A DNA stretch of 64,000 nucleotides from Anaerolineales bacterium (GTDB lineage Bacteria; Chloroflexota; Anaerolineae; 4572-78; J111), in contig JACKAT010000018.1 of the NCBI GenBank assembly GCA_020634935.1, positions 34,822 to 98,821 on the forward strand. The letters run 5' to 3'. Below the pieces are notes generated by a model. The model did no database searches, was not told the origin of the DNA, and saw only the letters and a program-made list of their open reading frames with translations. The translations under genes were made by a program, and so were the position numbers. Shown here piece by piece: positions 45,136 to 54,433 of this stretch; position 1 is the stretch's first letter; every line of letters starts with the position of its first letter.

Positions 45136-46691
45136 AAAACAGCCCTTACGCCCTCGAAATGCAAGGGGTCCCTTACGCCCTCGAAATGCGAGGGATTACC
45201 AAACGCTTTCCCGGCGTGCTGGCCAACGATAACGTCAATTTCGCTGTCAAACGGGGCGAGATTCACGCCTTGCTCGGCGAAAACGGCGCCGGGAAGAGCA
45301 CCCTAATGAATATGGTCAATGGCCTCTACCGGCCTGACGAAGGCCAAATCTTGCTCGACGGTAAGTCGATCAAGTTTAGCTCCCCGCGCGACGCCATTGA
45401 TAACGGCGTCGGAATGGTTCACCAGCACTTTATGCTGGTTCCCACTCAAACCGTCTCCGAAAACCTCATCCTAGGCCAAAAAACACCCCGCTTCTATATC
45501 AACTACAAAAAACTGGAACAGGACATCGCCGATCTGTCCCAAAAATTCGGTCTGGCCGTGGAGCCAAACGCCAAGATTTGGCAGTTGTCGGTAGGCGAGC
45601 AGCAGCGCGTTGAGATCCTCAAGATGCTCTACCAGGGCGCCAAGCTGCTGATTATGGACGAACCGACGGCTGTACTCACCCCGCAGGAAGTTACCGATCT
45701 GTTCAAAACCCTGCGCGAGATGACGGCGACGGGCCACACCATTATTTTTATCAGCCACAAACTGGATGAAGTAGTCGAGATCGCCGACCGGGTGACGGTG
45801 CTGCGGCGCGGTCGCGTGGAGTCGACCGTTGACGGGAAATCGACCAGCAAAGCGGAACTGGCCCGACTGATGGTGGGGCGGGAGGTGCTGTTTAGAATTC
45901 AGAAGAAACCGGCCAACCCCACCGCCGCCGCCCTGGTGATCGACCATGTCTCGTGTGAAAATGACCGGGGGCTGCCGTCGCTGCGCGATTTATCGCTGAC
46001 GGTGCGGTCCGGCGAAGTGGTCGGCATCGCCGGCGTGGCCGGCAACGGTCAAACCGAGCTGGCCCAGGTGATCGCCGGCCTGCGGCAGGCCACCAGCGGC
46101 GCCGTCATCGTCCAGGGGCAAAATGTCACCAACCAACCCGCCACGGCCACCATCGACCAGGGATTGGCCTATATTCCAGCCGACCGTAACGGCGTTGGTT
46201 CCTCGCCCAATTTGAATCTGGCCGACAACCTCATTCTCAAATCATACCGCCAGCCGCCGATAGGGCAGGGCTGGCGCATCGATTTGCGGCTGGTACGCGC
46301 TCAGGCCGAGCAGTTGATCGAGCAATTTGATGTCAAAACGCCCAACGTCGATCTGCCGGCCCGGCTGCTGTCGGGCGGGAATTTGCAGAAATTGATTTTG
46401 GCCCGGGAAATTTCGCGCCAGCCCAAGGTGATTATCGCCGTTTATCCGGTGCGAGGGCTGGATGTGGGAGCCATCGAGTCGATCCACCAAATGCTCATCG
46501 ACGAGCGGGATCGCGGCGCGGGAATTTTACTCATCTCCGAAGATTTGGATGAACTGCTGTCGTTGTCGGATCGAATTGTGGTGTTATTTGAAGGGCAAAT
46601 TGTCGGTGAAGTACCGCCCGATGATGACCTGATCAATGAGATCGGGCTGATGATGGCCGGCACAAAAGTGGAGCAGAGCCATGCAACTTAA
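45132..46691 (+). CDS. Nucleoside ABC transporter ATPase (double NBD), system B
   Basis: A 519-residue paralogue of the 40140-41693 ATPase. NBD1: GENGAGKST, HQHFML, LLIMDEPTAVLTPQE. NBD2: GVAGNGQTELAQVIAG with LSGGNLQKLILAREIS. It starts with GTG overlapping the dinB-like stop. The N-terminus contains a near-exact in-frame repeat (PYALEMQG then PYALEMRG), so initiation could also be internal. It is followed by both system B permeases with an 11-bp overlap. Confidence 0.93.
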   Translation: MKNSPYALEMQGVPYALEMRGITKRFPGVLANDNVNFAVKRGEIHALLGENGAGKSTLMNMVNGLYRPDEGQILLDGKSIKFSSPRDAIDNGVGMVHQHFMLVPTQTVSENLILGQKTPRFYINYKKLEQDIADLSQKFGLAVEPNAKIWQLSVGEQQRVEILKMLYQGAKLLIMDEPTAVLTPQEVTDLFKTLREMTATGHTIIFISHKLDEVVEIADRVTVLRRGRVESTVDGKSTSKAELARLMVGREVLFRIQKKPANPTAAALVIDHVSCENDRGLPSLRDLSLTVRSGEVVGIAGVAGNGQTELAQVIAGLRQATSGAVIVQGQNVTNQPATATIDQGLAYIPADRNGVGSSPNLNLADNLILKSYRQPPIGQGWRIDLRLVRAQAEQLIEQFDVKTPNVDLPARLLSGGNLQKLILAREISRQPKVIIAVYPVRGLDVGAIESIHQMLIDERDRGAGILLISEDLDELLSLSDRIVVLFEGQIVGEVPPDDDLINEIGLMMAGTKVEQSHAT

Positions 46692-47796
46692 AATAGAACC
46701 CAGATTGGAAACGCCACGCTGGCTCCCTATCGTCAGCATTATCCTGGCCTTAATCCTGGCCCTCATGATTGGCGCGATTCCGCTGGCTTATGGCGGCCTC
46801 GATCCCATTGTGGCCTACACCCAGATGTTTCGCACCGGCTTCTTTGAAACTTACTCTTTTTCCGACACCATCGTTAAAGCCACGCCGCTCATTTTGGCCG
46901 GACTAGGGGTAACTATCGCCTTCCGCATGCGGCTGTGGAATATTGGGGCGGAAGGGCAGCTTTTCCTGGGAGCGTGGGCCGCTACCGGTGTGGCGCTTTT
47001 CTGGCTGCCGCCCACCACCCCGAAAGTGGTGATGCTGGCCGCGATGACCTTGGCCGGTTTTGCCGCCGGAGCGGTGTGGGGCGCTATTCCGGGCGTCCTT
47101 AAAGCCAAACTGGGAGTGAACGAGATTATCTCATCGTTGATGTTGACCTATGTCGCGGTTGAATTCAACAACTACTTTGTCTACGGCCCGTGGGCGGCGG
47201 GCGGATTCGGCCTGACCGCGCCGTTCCCGCGCACCGCCTGGTTTCCCCGCCTGACCGACTTCGGCGATATCGTTCCGGCCTTTCGGGGCCTGACTGCCCA
47301 TTTGGGCATCCTGTATGGCATCATCGCCGCCGTGATCCTGTTTATCATTTTCAAGTACAGCAAGTGGGGCTACGAGTTGAAGGTCATCGGCGATAACCCG
47401 GACGCGGCCCGGTACGCCGGGATGAATTTGGCCCGCACCATTATCCTGACGATGATTGTGTCTGGCGGGTTGGCCGGGCTGGCCGGGATGTCGGAGGTGG
47501 CCGGGGTGGTCCATCGCTTACAGGAAAATTTTTCGCCGGGCTACGGCTTCACCGCGATTATTGTAGCCTGGCTGGCGCGGTTGAACCCGCTGGCGGTGAT
47601 TGTGGTTGGCTATTTGTTCGGCGGCCTGCTGGTCGGCGGCGACGCCATTCAGCCGGCCGGGATTCCGCTGCTGATCCAGGGCATTATTCTCTTCTGTGTT
47701 ATCAGCGCCGACACCTTTACGCGTTATCGTATTCGGCTGGTCCAACCGGCCGCGACGACGGCGCTAACTGAAGAAACCGTAACCTCGGAGGGTTAG
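46681..47796 (+). CDS. BMP-type nucleoside ABC transporter permease 1, system B
   Basis: A 371-residue YufP/NupP-like permease. Landmarks: GVTIAFRMRLWNIGAEGQLF, KVIGDNPDAARYAGMNLAR and GYGFTAIIVAWLARLNPLAV. It overlaps the ATPase gene by 11 bp and is 3 bp from the next permease. Confidence 0.92.
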   Translation: MQLKIEPRLETPRWLPIVSIILALILALMIGAIPLAYGGLDPIVAYTQMFRTGFFETYSFSDTIVKATPLILAGLGVTIAFRMRLWNIGAEGQLFLGAWAATGVALFWLPPTTPKVVMLAAMTLAGFAAGAVWGAIPGVLKAKLGVNEIISSLMLTYVAVEFNNYFVYGPWAAGGFGLTAPFPRTAWFPRLTDFGDIVPAFRGLTAHLGILYGIIAAVILFIIFKYSKWGYELKVIGDNPDAARYAGMNLARTIILTMIVSGGLAGLAGMSEVAGVVHRLQENFSPGYGFTAIIVAWLARLNPLAVIVVGYLFGGLLVGGDAIQPAGIPLLIQGIILFCVISADTFTRYRIRLVQPAATTALTEETVTSEG

Positions 47797-47799
47797 AGA

Positions 47800-48774
47800 G
47801 TGGAACTTGCATTTCTGATTAACATTATCGAGGCCGGGCTGCGCACCGGCACCCCGCTGCTGTTTGCCACATTGGGCGAACTGATTACCGAACGAGCCGG
47901 GGTTTTGAATCTGGGCGTTGAAGGGATGATGCTGGTCGGGGCGCTGGCCGGATTTGCCGTGGCCTACGGCACCGGCAATCCCTGGATCGGCGTGCTGGTG
48001 GCGATGCTGGCCGGCGGGGTCATTAGCCTGCTCCACGCGTTCGTCTCGATCACCCTGCGCGGCGATCAGGTGGTTAGCGGGCTGGCATTAACCTTTGTGG
48101 GGACAGGCTTGACCTCGGTGCTGGGTGCGCCGTATGTCCAAGTGCGCGATGTGCCGCGTCTGCCGGTGCTGCCGGTGCCTTTTCTGTACGACATTCCCTT
48201 AATTGGACCGAGCATTCTATGGCCGCTGTTCGGCGAAAAACAGAATGTCATCTTCTTCATCGGTCTGCTGCTGGTTCCGGCGGTCTGGTTCTGGATCGAA
48301 CGGACGCGGCCGGGCTTGCAACTTCGCGCCATCGGCGAGAAGCCGGCGGCGGCCGATGCGGTCGGCGTGAATGTGGGGGCGCTGCGTTACTTCTATGTGT
48401 TTGTCGGCGGCCTTTTTGCCGGTTTGGCCGGAGCCTCGCTGTCACTGGCGATTACGCCGCTGTGGATCAATGAGATGACAGCCGGGCAGGGCTGGATTGC
48501 GGTTGGGTTGGTGATTTTTGCCGGTTGGAATCCGTGGCGGGCGTTGATGGGGGCCTATATTTTTGGAGCGCTGCGCCGTTTGCCGCTCGATTTGCAGGCG
48601 ATTGCCTGGCTGCCGTTTGCCAGCAATCCTATTCTAGGCGTTTGGCTGAACATGATTCCCTACCTGTTCACGATTCTGGCCCTGGTCTTTTCGTCGCGTG
48701 AGGCGATCCGCAAGCGGTTAGGCGCGCCGGCGGCGCTAGGTATTCCGTATGTCCGGGGCGAGCGGGGCGCGTAG
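47800..48774 (+). CDS. BMP-type nucleoside ABC transporter permease 2, system B
   Basis: A 324-residue YufQ/NupQ-like permease beginning with GTG at 47800, supported by GGAGG 9 nt upstream. Landmarks: TERAGVLNLGVEGMMLVGAL and RAIGEKPAAADAVGVNVGAL. It is the last gene of system B. Confidence 0.92.
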   Translation: MELAFLINIIEAGLRTGTPLLFATLGELITERAGVLNLGVEGMMLVGALAGFAVAYGTGNPWIGVLVAMLAGGVISLLHAFVSITLRGDQVVSGLALTFVGTGLTSVLGAPYVQVRDVPRLPVLPVPFLYDIPLIGPSILWPLFGEKQNVIFFIGLLLVPAVWFWIERTRPGLQLRAIGEKPAAADAVGVNVGALRYFYVFVGGLFAGLAGASLSLAITPLWINEMTAGQGWIAVGLVIFAGWNPWRALMGAYIFGALRRLPLDLQAIAWLPFASNPILGVWLNMIPYLFTILALVFSSREAIRKRLGAPAALGIPYVRGERGA

Positions 48775-48844
48775 GAAGTTCGGGAGTTCATAGAGTTCAT
48801 AGAGTTCATAGAGTTTGTAGAGTTTGTAGAGTTTAAGGTCTTGG

Positions 48845-49238
48845 TGAACTTTTGCTCTTGAAGTGATGAGGCTTTGATTAGGGTTTCGAATAGATGTTGC
48901 TGAGTAGGGTCAGTGGCGGCGGTTAGTTCGGGGTGCCATTGCACGGCGACGAGCCAGGGGTGAGCCGGCATTTCAATCGCTTCGATGACGCCGTCCGGGG
49001 CATAGGCCGCCACTTTTAAGCCGGGAGCGGCCGCCGCACGGCCTGATGATGCCAGGAAGCGACGGTGACTTCCGTCTGGCCTATAATTCGAACCAGTTTA
49101 GAATCCGGCTCAATGCGGGATTAAGATTGGAATACCGCCAGCGCGACGAACCGCATCGACGTATTCCATTGCCAGCTTGAAGTTGCGCCGCTTGTCGCGG
49201 GCGCAGGTTGTAATGCCGATGACGGGGAGTTCCTTCAT
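48845..49238 (-). pseudogene. Peptidase C26 / gamma-glutamyl-GABA hydrolase, internally deleted
   Basis: The start (MKELPVIGITTCARDKRRNF, then YVDAVRRAGGIPILIPH) and the end (AAYAPDGVIEAIEMPAHPWL, VAVQWHPEL) of a class I amidotransferase of the PuuD type are readable. In-frame stops and loss of about 120 residues between them remove the catalytic Cys region. The C-terminal His-Glu motif (HPE) remains. A 9-bp GAGTTCATA-type repeat (48787-48832) borders the 3-prime end. Confidence 0.75.
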
Positions 49239-49257
49239 CAGGGTATACCTCATCTGA

Positions 49258-49395
49258 AAATTAAGGTGGGGAGCATCAAGGCTTAACTTTGATCATGTTT
49301 GACAAAGCAAGCTTTGTCGCTCCATTGCGTTTGACAAAGCAAGCTTTGTCGCTCCGCTGCATTTGACAAAGCCGGCTTTGTCGCTCCGCTGCAAT
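49258..49395. repeat. Tandem GACAAAGC palindromes
   Basis: Three copies of GACAAAGC(A/C)(A/G)GCTTTGTC, each followed by GCTCC, plus a degenerate CATCAAGGCTTAACTTTGA unit. Same family as 417-747. Confidence 0.65.
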
Positions 49396-49409
49396 TTTTG
49401 TTGTCGTTG

Positions 49410-51146
49410 CTAACGGCAAATTAACACCGGCTGCTTCGTCCGGCTGAGCAGTTCATCAACCGAGTCGCCCAGCAGCAATCCTTTGACCGGCTTCTGGCTG
49501 TAACCGCCCATAATAATCAGATCAGCCGCTTGCTCTTCAACTGTTTCTAAAATCGCTTTGGCCACGACCCCATTTTTCCGTACAAATTGCGGCTGCACGC
49601 CGCGCTTATCTAAATAGGCTTTGGCTTCGTCTTCTAGCGACTGATCGGTCATATTCCTGTCGGTCACAGTTAAGACCACTAACGGCATTTGCCACTGACC
49701 GGCTAAATAGGAGGCGATAAAAAGGGCCTCCTGGGCCTTGGGACGGCCATCGTAAACCAAAAGCGCCTTGGTAAAGCGAGACGGCTGGTCGGGTACGGCC
49801 AACACCGGGCGGGCGCTGCGCTGAACCAGGGTGCGGAACCCTGAGTGCAAACGTGTCACGAGGTTAGTCCCGGGAGGCTTGAGCAGCGGCGCAACCACGA
49901 TATCGGCCAGCGTAGACCGTTCGCACAGTTTATCGACGGGCTGGCCTGTTTCAATTGACAATTTACCGTTGATACCTACTGCCCGGCATTTTACGGTGAA
50001 TTCACCCTGAAGGAACTGTGAGGTTATATTTGATCGCTCGGCCTCAGAATCGACGACATGCAGCCCTCGCAGCCGGCCTCGTTCTCGCCGGACAATTTCC
50101 AAACTTTGCTCGAGCGCTTGCCGGCCATAATCGTCCTCAGTAATGGCGACTAAGACATTGAAAAATAAACAGCGATGCGCCGGTCCGGCCGACTTTTCTT
50201 TTTGCCACGCGCCGGTTTGGGTGAGGTTGGAGGCCAGTGGTGAAGGGGTCACTCGATCTTTTAACCGTTGGATCCGTTGAGCCGCTCCCTTCAACTCTGC
50301 CTGCTGCTGGACGGTGAAATCATGCAGGGCGGTGCCAATGCCCACATCCCAGGCGGAGGTCTGTTTCAATTCGGCGCGATGCTCAAAGGCCCACACGTAG
50401 AGATCCGCCTCGGTGCGACCGGGAAAGTCGCGCAGTAAGTCGCGATCACGAATGAGTTGGGCCACGCCGGAGTAAACGCCATCGAACCATAACACCGCCG
50501 CCTCTTCGAACGAAACCGGCTGGTCCGACGCTCCGGCAGTCAGGTAGCAGTGAGCCTCGATCTGCGCTTCCAAAAGCCAATATTTGCCCGGTACGGTGAG
50601 TTGCAAATTAGCTTCGGGCCGGTTCAGATCCAAGTGCGAGCGAGCCAGAAAATTGGCATACTCGACTTTCAATATTAATTCGTCCGGCCTGTCGTCCGGC
50701 GAAAGCACGACCTTTGTCTGAAGTTCTGTCACTCTGGCCCGGATATGAGTCGCACCCATCCTGAGGGCAATCGACACCCGATGATTACCATCGGCGACAA
50801 AGTACACATCCCCAATCTGATAAACACCAATGGGCGGGATATTCGCGATGCCTTTTTCTTGAATGTAGGTCTGGACTTGCGCCCATCTGACTTGATCGCT
50901 GCTGCGCAGGGGCAAGAAGGTTCGAGTGAAATCCTCGTAGCGACCACAGCTACCCACGATCGCTTCAAGGGGAATTTCTTGGATCCCTTTTTCCACTATG
51001 TTAGTGGATTTCAACCTTTGACTAACGTCATTAAATGATAACAACTTGGTCGATTGGCCTGTAAAACGGGCCATGATCGCCTGGATCGTGGCTTGACGTC
51101 GCGCTTGATGAAAATCTTGAACAGCCGGGGATAGCGTTTTATTCAT
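49410..51146 (-). CDS. ParB-like nuclease domain fused to two UspA domains
   Basis: A 578-residue protein. Residues about 55-150 resemble a ParB/sulfiredoxin-like domain (IPLEAIVGSCGRYEDF ... VYFVADGNHRVSIALRMGA). Residues about 330-450 and 455-578 are universal-stress-protein folds, the last ending MGGYSQKPVKGLLLGDSV, the usual ATP-binding G-x2-G-x9-G-S pattern. The role is unknown; a stress-responsive regulatory protein is a reasonable guess. No operon partner is evident. Confidence 0.78.
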   Translation of the reverse strand: MNKTLSPAVQDFHQARRQATIQAIMARFTGQSTKLLSFNDVSQRLKSTNIVEKGIQEIPLEAIVGSCGRYEDFTRTFLPLRSSDQVRWAQVQTYIQEKGIANIPPIGVYQIGDVYFVADGNHRVSIALRMGATHIRARVTELQTKVVLSPDDRPDELILKVEYANFLARSHLDLNRPEANLQLTVPGKYWLLEAQIEAHCYLTAGASDQPVSFEEAAVLWFDGVYSGVAQLIRDRDLLRDFPGRTEADLYVWAFEHRAELKQTSAWDVGIGTALHDFTVQQQAELKGAAQRIQRLKDRVTPSPLASNLTQTGAWQKEKSAGPAHRCLFFNVLVAITEDDYGRQALEQSLEIVRRERGRLRGLHVVDSEAERSNITSQFLQGEFTVKCRAVGINGKLSIETGQPVDKLCERSTLADIVVAPLLKPPGTNLVTRLHSGFRTLVQRSARPVLAVPDQPSRFTKALLVYDGRPKAQEALFIASYLAGQWQMPLVVLTVTDRNMTDQSLEDEAKAYLDKRGVQPQFVRKNGVVAKAILETVEEQAADLIIMGGYSQKPVKGLLLGDSVDELLSRTKQPVLICR

Positions 51147-51284
51147 GGTGCTCCTCCTACCTTGTGCTATTTATCGATAACTCATAATAACAAATTCGGC
51201 GGAGTTTGTCTGTCCCACGATCTGAACAATCTTGTCATGCAAACTGAACAAAAAGGAAGATCGAGTAAACAACGACCATGATGA

Positions 51285-51698
51285 TCAATGCAGCGCATCC
51301 AATTTCGGCAAGAGAACGACGCTCTCCTGCTCGTTCGGATCGGTGCGGGCAATGACAGCGGTGCAGGTTTCGGTTTGGCTGGGGTTGTAAGGCAAATGAG
51401 GCACACCGGCCGGGATATAGACGTACTCTCCGACCCTGCACACCATATGGTCCTCCAGATTCTCGCCGTACCACATACATCCTTCACCGGATAAAACGTA
51501 AATAGCCGTTTCGTGATTTTCATGGAGGTGGGCTTTAGCCCGGCCGCCCGGCGGAATGGTCAGCAGATGCATGCAGATGCCGCGAGCGCCGGTATTCTCG
51601 GCGGAGATGCCGGCAAAGTAGGTAAAAGCCTGCTTCCCGGTGTAGGTTTCGCCCGGCTGGATCAGCTTACAAGTGGGTTTTGATTGGTTATCCATCAT
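51285..51698 (-). CDS. Cupin-domain protein
   Basis: A 137-residue single-cupin protein. The first cupin motif is HLHENHETAIYVLSGEG (metal-binding His pair and Glu). The second is VGEYVYIPAGVPHLPYN. The specific reaction or ligand is unknown. It is flanked by intergenic gaps and has no clear operon partner. Confidence 0.87.
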   Translation of the reverse strand: MMDNQSKPTCKLIQPGETYTGKQAFTYFAGISAENTGARGICMHLLTIPPGGRAKAHLHENHETAIYVLSGEGCMWYGENLEDHMVCRVGEYVYIPAGVPHLPYNPSQTETCTAVIARTDPNEQESVVLLPKLDALH

Positions 51699-51843
51699 TT
51701 TACTCCTTGAAAGGGTTCGTAGGATAAATCGCTGATTTGTCCGGATTGGACAAGTCAGTGACTTGTTCTACTGTTTTTATTGACGGGGTTGACAAAGCCA
51801 GCTTTGTTGCTCCTGTTGTTATAGCGCGATGCCGGCCTGTTGC

Positions 51844-54336
51844 CTAATCGGAGTTATCTCGATTCACGTCCACTTTAAACAGCGTCAAACTATCGCCCTC
51901 GCCATCGAGTAGGGGGAGCCGGGCAAAGTCATCGAGATTGTACCAGCCGATCCGCATTTCGTATGTTCCCGGGGGTAAATCCGCCGGAATATCGAGCAGG
52001 CGGGCATCAATAAGCGTGTTACCGGGCTGCCAATAGCGGGTGGGAAAATACGGGGGGCCATCGAAGCCAGCGGCTTGGATTTGCGTAGTGGGGTCGATCA
52101 GGTGGATAAATAGATTGAGATTTTGATCGGGCGGCAGTAAAGTTTCCCAATAGAAGGTAATGGGAACCCGGGTTCCCGTCTTTATGGGTGTTTCGTGAAT
52201 CCAGTCATAGCCGACTAACCGAATTTGTCCGCCAAAGTCGATCTCCAGAGGATGGGCTGGATGCAATTCCGGCCACTGGTGGGGGAGGAGTGGCACGCCG
52301 TCTACAATGGGCTCGACGACCTCACCTACACTGTTGATGGCCGATTTTGCCAACCGTGCCGGATCATCAAAATCGAAAATACCCAGCGCCAGGCGAGTCG
52401 CTATTGGGGCTTCGGTATCCGGCGGAATAAAAACGTAATAGGTATCGCGTAAGACCTGGTCTGGCGATAGCATCGAGGTCGGCCATTTGCCGCCATCGGG
52501 ATAAGTGTTAGCCTGACCGATCGACTCACCGTCAGTGTTGAGGACGTGAACAAAAGCGCTGTAATTTTGGTCGATCGGGCGCACGGCTTGCCAGTATAGT
52601 GTCACCGGCAGCCACTCTCCCGGTTTGATGGAAGGACGGTCGATAGTGTAGCCGATGAGACGCAGGGAATCGGCATAAAGCCAATCGAGGTAGGTGATGT
52701 CGTCCGACTGTACGTCACTTTCGGCGAGCAAGGGGGTCTTGGCATAAGCCGCTTGAATGTACCGAAATGGCGCGATAATCGAGAGGGACAAAAGCATCGC
52801 AACTAAAAGGGAGGGCAGCAGTAAACTGAGTAGGATGGAGGACGTGGGACGTAGCACGTGGGGACGAAGACTGGCGGCAAACTGTCCTAATTCAGCCAGC
52901 CCCCACGCGGTTAAAATGCCCAACGCCGGCAACGTTGGAAACAATAATCGCCCCCACGAGGCCGGGGTGATCTGCATCCAGCGCAGAAGAGCGGCAAATA
53001 CTATGAAAGTCCAAAGGGCTAGGAGACAAAGAATGATGAGGGGCGAGGGACGAGCGCTGACGGCTGACGGCTGATGGCTGATGGCTGACCGCGTTGAACT
53101 AACAAAACGGATTACGCCAACGATAATTCCGACCAGGACGATATATTTGATCCAGCGCAGGATGTCATAGAGCCACGGTTCCAATAAAATTTGACCGGCG
53201 CCAAAAGCTGCCCAAAAGGAGAGTTCCAGCCCGACGAGTTCGGTGCGCCATAAGTCGGCCAGGGTGGGTCGAGGATCGAGCGCGCCGCCGCGATAGAGCA
53301 GATGCGCCGCGAGGCCGGTCGGATCGCCGTAGAGCCGCCAGTTGCGCCAATACCACCAACCGGCCAGTAGCAAAATCAAACCGCCGATAATCGCGCCGAA
53401 CCTGAGTAAATCCACCCAGGCGCGGCGACGGTAGGCATCGTATAGAATGACTAAGCCGGTCACCGGCCAGAGATAGAGCATGCTCAGTTTGGTGATGGCG
53501 CCCAAGCCCAAGATGACGCCTAAAAACATCGCAGCGCGGATTGAGCCGCCCCGTTTGATGATCATCGCCAGCACTACCAATGCCGCCGCGGCCAAGGTCA
53601 CGCTCAGGCTGTCGTTGGTGATGGCCGAACTGACGTGTAGAAATTGGGGGATAAAGGCGACGAGGGCGGCGGAAAGAAGACAAAGTATGAAGGATGAATT
53701 ATGAATTATGAATGGTGAAACCTGATTACTAATGTCTGATTGTTGACTGTTAACCGCTTGTGATTGTAAAGCGTCATCGATAAAGATGATTCTGGCCAGA
53801 AAGTAGGTGAGCGCGACGGTGGCGACTCCGGCCAGGAGGGACAACCAGCGAGCCATATGGGCGGCTAAGATAACGGGGTTGGTGCTCCAGGTTTCGCCGG
53901 GGGAGTGAAGATAGAGATTGTTGTTGCCGCGCTCGCGCCAGACGAAGGAACGATCATCGACGTAGTGCGGATTGCGCGGCGGCTCTTCAAAGTGGCTCAA
54001 ATCGAGCCAGGATGTGGCCGCCGCCGCCAAAAGATGATATAACGGCGGCTGCGTGCCTTCTTGATCCCACGGTTTGTAAACGCCTTCGCGCACCACCGGC
54101 AGACGGCGCTGAGTCTGGATATATTGAATTACGGCAAAATGTTTAAGCTCGTCCGGTTTTTCAAAGATGGGTACGGTAAAATCATACAGTAATCCCAGGA
54201 TAGTGAAGGCGACGAGTATAATGATCAGACCATACCGCTCAAGACGATGGCCGACGGTTGATCGCTGACGGTTGACGGCTAAAGAGTGCGGACTAACAGC
54301 TGATGGCTGATCGCTAGTTTTACTGACTTGGTTCAT
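51844..54336 (-). CDS. Large membrane glycosyltransferase-like protein (GT39/ArnT-like)
   Basis: An 830-residue protein. About 35 N-terminal residues precede a first membrane helix (YGLIIILVAFTILGLLYDF), then a periplasmic loop with EKPDELKHFAVIQY and QPPLYHLLAAAATSW. The acidic residue after helix 1 and the QPPLYH segment fit polyprenyl-linked GT-C glycosyltransferases. About ten helices follow, and a C-terminal soluble beta-rich part of about 270 residues contains two similar segments (PVTLYWQAVRPIDQNYSAF and PITFYWETLLPPDQNLNLF). It may move sugars onto lipid or protein at the outer membrane face. The exact family is not certain. Confidence 0.65.
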   Translation of the reverse strand: MNQVSKTSDQPSAVSPHSLAVNRQRSTVGHRLERYGLIIILVAFTILGLLYDFTVPIFEKPDELKHFAVIQYIQTQRRLPVVREGVYKPWDQEGTQPPLYHLLAAAATSWLDLSHFEEPPRNPHYVDDRSFVWRERGNNNLYLHSPGETWSTNPVILAAHMARWLSLLAGVATVALTYFLARIIFIDDALQSQAVNSQQSDISNQVSPFIIHNSSFILCLLSAALVAFIPQFLHVSSAITNDSLSVTLAAAALVVLAMIIKRGGSIRAAMFLGVILGLGAITKLSMLYLWPVTGLVILYDAYRRRAWVDLLRFGAIIGGLILLLAGWWYWRNWRLYGDPTGLAAHLLYRGGALDPRPTLADLWRTELVGLELSFWAAFGAGQILLEPWLYDILRWIKYIVLVGIIVGVIRFVSSTRSAISHQPSAVSARPSPLIILCLLALWTFIVFAALLRWMQITPASWGRLLFPTLPALGILTAWGLAELGQFAASLRPHVLRPTSSILLSLLLPSLLVAMLLSLSIIAPFRYIQAAYAKTPLLAESDVQSDDITYLDWLYADSLRLIGYTIDRPSIKPGEWLPVTLYWQAVRPIDQNYSAFVHVLNTDGESIGQANTYPDGGKWPTSMLSPDQVLRDTYYVFIPPDTEAPIATRLALGIFDFDDPARLAKSAINSVGEVVEPIVDGVPLLPHQWPELHPAHPLEIDFGGQIRLVGYDWIHETPIKTGTRVPITFYWETLLPPDQNLNLFIHLIDPTTQIQAAGFDGPPYFPTRYWQPGNTLIDARLLDIPADLPPGTYEMRIGWYNLDDFARLPLLDGEGDSLTLFKVDVNRDNSD

Positions 54337-54433
54337 AACCTCGAATTATACCACAGCCGAACAGCTTTGACGCCTCGGAAGGTGTGAATATAATGTTCTT
54401 TTGCGGCATAAACGTTAAATTTTGAGGAGAACG

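Noticed and set aside
48660..48838. Asn/Ser-rich C-terminus (NSTNSMNS) of the C26 remnant as a real domain
   Set aside because: It is a translation of tandem 9-bp GAGTT repeats that run into the opposite-strand permease gene.
51182..51523. Minus-strand ORF of 113 codons under the cupin gene
   Set aside because: It overlaps the cupin gene in another frame and shows no domain signature.
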